Shown here: in pieces, positions 7,365-10,159 of the stretch | How the letters are laid out: the number at the start of each line of letters is the position of its first letter | Numbering within the stretch: the first letter of the stretch is position 1 | NCBI GenBank assembly: GCA_900545735.1 | Contig: URAC01000031.1 | Location: 1-10,159, forward strand | Source: an uncultured Bacillota bacterium | Lineage (GTDB): Bacteria; Bacillota; Clostridia; Christensenellales; UBA1242 | Direction of reading: 5' to 3' | Length of the DNA stretch: 10,159 nucleotides | Notes under the pieces: generated by a model | Told to the model about the DNA's origin: nothing | Seen by the model: the letters and a program-made list of their open reading frames with translations, nothing else | Database searches by the model: none | Program-made: the position numbers and the translations under genes

Positions 7365-8054
7365 ATGTCAAAGACAAAAGCGAACTTACTTTATATTTTT
7401 TTAATTTGCATCATGCTTTTTACTGCAAATTTTTTTGCTTTTCAAAATCAAGTTTGTTTGGCGGAAAGTGCTAGCTTTAGAGTTTGCGTTTCCGATTGTG
7501 CTATATTTGCTTCACCAAATTCAAATTTGACAGATAATATTTTAGAAATAAAAAGTTATAACGAAATTTTAAAAATCAATGACACTTTGATAGACGATTT
7601 AGCCGATAGTTCCAACTTAAAATTTTATGAAGTTTTAGATGCTGATAATAATATTATTGGCTATGTTTTAAGCAGTGCAGTAGTTTTGAATAATGAACAC
7701 GAACTTAGCGTTAAGTTGCAAACGAATGCAAAACTAAACAAAGAAAGTGAAATTTATACTTTAAAAGACAACGAATATGTAAAATTAAATATTGATGGAA
7801 CAGATATAGTTTTGCAAGAAAACACAGAAATTAAAATGTTAGAAAAATATGATAAAAATAAAACATACACCCAAATTTCATTTTATCATAATAATGAAAT
7901 TGTAACAGGTTATGTTTTAACAAAAAATATACAAGTTAGTGGCTTTAATTATTATTTTTTAATCGCAATATTTTTGATTGTAATCATCGCATCAACAGTC
8001 ATTCCAATAGTTGTTAAAAATTGGAAAAAGAAGAAAAAATTAGCTGATGGATAA
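7365..8054 (+). CDS. Membrane-anchored protein with two SH3-like repeats
   Basis: A 229-aa protein starting at MSKTK. An upstream in-frame ATG at 7347 would add six residues but lies inside the promoter spacer. A hydrophobic N-terminal segment (about 8-26) looks like a cleavable signal sequence. Two extracytoplasmic modules follow, each ending with the same block: GYVLSSAVVL (about 98-107) and GYVLTKNIQV (about 186-195). That ending is typical of bacterial SH3-like (SH3b) domains, which often bind peptidoglycan or teichoic acids. A second transmembrane helix (about 199-220, YYFLIAIFLIVIIASTVIPI) and a basic tail KNWKKKKK end the protein, so the layout is signal, two SH3-like modules, membrane anchor, short cytoplasmic tail. 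No enzyme domain is present. The last 15 bp overlap the convergent veg gene. The exact family is not recognised. Confidence 0.75.
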   Translation: MSKTKANLLYIFLICIMLFTANFFAFQNQVCLAESASFRVCVSDCAIFASPNSNLTDNILEIKSYNEILKINDTLIDDLADSSNLKFYEVLDADNNIIGYVLSSAVVLNNEHELSVKLQTNAKLNKESEIYTLKDNEYVKLNIDGTDIVLQENTEIKMLEKYDKNKTYTQISFYHNNEIVTGYVLTKNIQVSGFNYYFLIAIFLIVIIASTVIPIVVKNWKKKKKLADG

Positions 8055-8282
8055 AATTTCAACATCTCCACATAACACATCAAAATATGAAAAAGTTTGT
8101 GTATCTAATTGATTGATTTGGTCAACCTTAACAGTAAAAACACTTGGATAAATGTTTTCAACAGTTGCTTCAAATCTATCAATTTTTTTTCTCCCACGAT
8201 TTATGGCAAGTGTAACATTAGTGCCTTTTAGTGCTTTAATTTTTTCTTTAACTTCATTTAAACTCATTCCTAACTTTCTCAT
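8040..8282 (-). CDS. veg: Veg family protein (biofilm/sporulation-associated in Firmicutes)
   Basis: An 80-aa protein with the Veg signature: an N-terminal helix (SLNEVKEKIKALKG), then a small beta-barrel-like region with NRGRKKIDR (28-36), VENIYPSVFTVKVD (41-54) and the FSYFDVL block (64-70) that aligns with YSYADIL of B. subtilis Veg. In B. subtilis, veg is strongly expressed and its product is reported to stimulate biofilm genes. The biochemical role is unclear. An upstream TTG at 8303 would give 87 aa, but it has no ribosome binding site. The ATG at 8282 has GGGAGA 9 nt upstream and is chosen here. The 54-nt gap after uppP suggests co-transcription. The 3' end overlaps the convergent gene. 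Confidence 0.88.
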   Translation of the reverse strand: MRKLGMSLNEVKEKIKALKGTNVTLAINRGRKKIDRFEATVENIYPSVFTVKVDQINQLDTQTFSYFDVLCGDVEILSIS

Positions 8283-8336
8283 AACAATATTTCTCCCTAT
8301 CAAGGATTATTGTCAATAAGAACGCTTTTTAAACAA

Positions 8337-9128
8337 TTATATTACGAACATACTGACTATTGACAGTACAAAAAGATAGATTGAAAAATAATAATATTTT
8401 GCTTTTTCCACAATTTTTAACATAAACTTAATGGAAAATATGCCAACTAAAAATGCGGAAAAAAATGCAATCAATAATGGAACAATTCCAATTTGACTTA
8501 ATGTTGCAGTTGATGAAGTGAACAAAATTTCATAAAGCATAGAAGCAAGAATGATTGGAATACTCATCAAAAATGAAAACTTTGCACTTTCTTTTCTACT
8601 TTCTCCTAAAAGCAAGCCAGTGCAAATTGTTGAACCAGAGCGAGATATGCCAGGGATTGTTGCAAGGCCTTGACTTATTCCCATTGCAAGAGCAGAAGTC
8701 CATTTAACTGTGCCGTTAAATTGATTTTCATAACTCTTGTCTTCAACTTTTTTGTTTGATAATAAGTAAGTTATAAAAAGCAAAATGGCGGTTATCATAA
8801 AGCAAAATGGTAAAAGATTTGCGTTATTAAATATGCTATCAATTAAAGATTTGAATAATAAAACAATGATAATAGTTGGAATTGTTGCAATATATAAGTT
8901 GCACGCTTGTTTTGAAAATGGGTGCTTTATAAGTTCCCAAATATCCTTATAAAATACTAAAACAACGGCAAGCAAAGTTGCTAAATGAAGTATTATGCTT
9001 ACTAATAAAAAATCGCCGTCAATGCCAAAAATTTGATTTAATAAAAATAGATGACCGCTACTTGAAACTGGTAAAAATTCGGTCAATCCTTGAACAATTC
9101 CTAATATTAATGCAACTAAAATGGTCAT
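8337..9128 (-). CDS. uppP: Undecaprenyl-diphosphate phosphatase UppP (BacA family)
   Basis: A 263-aa polytopic membrane enzyme that removes a phosphate from undecaprenyl diphosphate, recycling the lipid carrier for peptidoglycan and other wall polymers. Extra copies give bacitracin resistance. Both catalytic blocks are intact: GLTEFLPVSSSGHL (14-27), with the glutamate and serines of the active site, and GLATIPGISRSGST (154-167), with the essential arginine R163. Seven to eight hydrophobic helices surround them, as expected, and the length is close to E. coli UppP (273). Codons upstream of the ATG contain no alternative start, and family proteins also start a few residues before the first glutamate motif. 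The only purine-rich ribosome binding candidate, AAGGA, lies about 17 nt upstream, so translation initiation here is weakly specified. Confidence 0.97.
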   Translation of the reverse strand: MTILVALILGIVQGLTEFLPVSSSGHLFLLNQIFGIDGDFLLVSIILHLATLLAVVLVFYKDIWELIKHPFSKQACNLYIATIPTIIIVLLFKSLIDSIFNNANLLPFCFMITAILLFITYLLSNKKVEDKSYENQFNGTVKWTSALAMGISQGLATIPGISRSGSTICTGLLLGESRKESAKFSFLMSIPIILASMLYEILFTSSTATLSQIGIVPLLIAFFSAFLVGIFSIKFMLKIVEKAKYYYFSIYLFVLSIVSMFVI

Positions 9129-9150
9129 TTTTCTTGCACAATTTTCCTTT

Positions 9151-9178
9151 TTGAGATATACCTATTTCAGAATATATG
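9151..9178 (+). promoter_or_regulatory. Weak promoter candidate for ychF
   Basis: -35 TTGAGA (9151-9156), a 16-bp spacer, and -10 TATATG (9173-9178), a poor -10. It lies in the 102-bp gap between divergent uppP and ychF and would leave a leader of roughly 45 nt before the well-formed AGGAGA ribosome binding site (9219-9224). Other AT-rich hexamers nearby are nearly as good. Confidence 0.25.
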
Positions 9179-9230
9179 TTATGCATTTTGTTTTAAATAT
9201 ATTTCAAAAGAATTAAACTAGGAGAAAATT

Positions 9231-10111
9231 ATGAAAATTGGAATTGTAGGACTTCCTAATGTTGGAAAAAGCACGCTATTTAATGCCATAACAAGCGCTG
9301 GAGCGGAAAGTGCAAATTATCCTTTTTGCACCATCGAACCTAATGTTGGAGTTGTTGATGTTAAAGATGAAAGGCTAAACAAACTGGCAGAATTTTACAA
9401 CAGCAAAAAAATCATTCCAGCAAGTATTGAATTTGTTGATATTGCTGGGCTTGTTGAAGGTGCAAGCAAAGGTGAAGGTCTTGGCAATAAATTTTTAAGC
9501 CATATCCGAGAAGTTGATGCAATAGTTCACGTTGTTAGATGTTATGAAAATGAAAAAATCATTCACGTTTCAGGTTCAATAGACCCTAAAAGAGATATTG
9601 AAGTTATCAATTTAGAATTGATACTCGCAGACCTAGAAACAGTTTCAAAAAGATATGATAGACTTGTCAAACTTGCTAAAGTTGGAGAAAAGGGTGCAGA
9701 AGAGGAAGTTGAAGTTCTTTCTAAAATTAAAACCGCTTTGGAAAATGGAAAAAGTGCTAGAAGCGTAGAACTCACAAAAGAACAAAAGAAAATTTGCGAT
9801 AGTTTCTTCTTGCTCTCTTCAAAACCTATAATTTATGTAGCCAATGTTTCTGAAAATGATATTGGTAAAGAAGACAATAAATATGTTAAACAAGTTAAAG
9901 AAATTGCTTCAGAAGAAGGTGCTGAAGTTATTGTTTTATGTGCAAAAATTGAAGAAGAGTTGTCCGAACTTTCTCAAGAAGAACAAGAGATGTTTAAGCA
10001 AGAACTTGGCATTAAAGATAGCGGACTTGACAAATTAGTTGTTGCTAGCTATTCACTTTTAGGGCTTATGAGCTTTTTGACTGCTGGAGAAAAAGAAGTT
10101 CGTGCTTGGAC
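9231..10111 (+). CDS. ychF: Redox-regulated ATPase YchF (OLA1/Obg family), 3' truncated
   Basis: The first 293 codons, plus two bases of the next, of a protein normally about 363 aa. It belongs to the Obg-related P-loop family that binds ribosomes and prefers ATP to GTP. G1 is GLPNVGKS (7-14) and is followed by NYPFCTIEPN (29-38). G3 is DIAGL (70-74), with GLVEGASKGEGLGNKFL after it. The G4 position reads NVSE (205-208) in place of NKxD, the known reason for ATP preference. The segment FLTAGEKEVRAWT is the start of the C-terminal TGS domain, which is missing because the contig ends in adapter sequence. AGGAGA lies 6 nt before the ATG. In B. subtilis the orthologue (yyaF) also lies near spo0J and the replication origin, which fits this neighbourhood. 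Confidence 0.96.
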
Positions 10112-10159
10112 CTGTCTCTTATACACATCTGACGCTGCCGACGATAAGGCTCGTGTAGA
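10112..10159. other. Nextera adapter, i5 index and start of P5 (artefact)
   Basis: CTGTCTCTTATACACATCT (10112-10130) is the reverse-complement mosaic end. GACGCTGCCGACGA (10131-10144) completes the Read 1 adapter. TAAGGCTC (10145-10152) occupies the i5 index position and, from memory, is the reverse complement of Nextera XT index S521. GTGTAGA (10153-10159) is the beginning of the P5 sequence. None of this is genomic. Confidence 0.98.

Noticed and set aside
8283..8303. TTG start at 8303 for veg (87 aa)
   Set aside because: There is no ribosome binding site before the TTG. The ATG at 8282 has GGGAGA at a usable distance and fits the family length better.
8288..8316. A perfect TTGACA (minus strand) before veg as a promoter -35
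   Set aside because: No acceptable -10 exists at 16-18 bp. The best match at 19 bp would start transcription downstream of the veg ATG.
8307..8319. 13-bp palindrome TTATTGTCAATAA in the uppP-veg gap as an operator
   Set aside because: It is short, AT-rich and single-copy. Palindromes of this size are expected by chance in such DNA, and nothing ties it to a regulator.
9844..10038. Lysine-rich 64-aa open frame within ychF
   Set aside because: It lies in a different frame of a gene whose own frame is conserved throughout, so it is a shadow.

Overview
The insert is AT-rich bacterial DNA (about 30:10111) flanked at both ends by Illumina Nextera/Tn5 adapter sequence (1-29 and 10112-10159). It looks like a low-GC Firmicutes/Clostridia-type genome. 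The reasons are a Veg-family protein (YPSVF motif), the mnmE-mnmG-rsmG-parA-parB gene order typical of origin-proximal DNA in that lineage, Bacillus-type parS sites with the sequence TGTTTCACGTGAAACA, and mostly AGGAG-like ribosome binding sites. TGG is used for Trp and no recoding is evident. The species cannot be named from the sequence; an uncultivated, probably metagenomic clostridial lineage is an inference.

Left part (39-5960): three perfect parS sites lie just downstream of parB. Then, all on the minus strand and reading leftwards, come mnmE, mnmG and rsmG (gaps of 5 and 2 nt), a hairpin terminator, a promoter with an extended -10, and the parA-parB pair (8-nt overlap). MnmE and MnmG together modify the wobble uridine of tRNAs. 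RsmG methylates 16S rRNA. ParA, ParB and parS form the chromosome partition system.

Middle part (6009-8054): an envelope-protein island of three genes I cannot assign to named families. Two are putative lipoproteins (246 and 152 aa, minus strand) that may be co-transcribed into mnmE. The third is a divergently transcribed membrane-anchored protein with two SH3-like repeats (plus strand). In many Firmicutes the jag/yidC/rnpA/rpmH genes would sit upstream of mnmE, so the usual cluster is broken here.

Right part (8040-10111): veg and uppP (undecaprenyl-diphosphate phosphatase) on the minus strand, and a divergent ychF ATPase gene on the plus strand. ychF is cut at codon 294 by the adapter.

The most interesting signals are the triple parS array with about 38-bp spacing, and three genes (mnmE and two of the envelope genes) whose best promoter places the transcription start at or within a few bases of the ATG with no Shine-Dalgarno sequence. 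These are candidate leaderless mRNAs, and one of them changes the start codon call. I see no mobile element, CRISPR array, tRNA or rRNA. No stretch over 300 bases lacks a gene.
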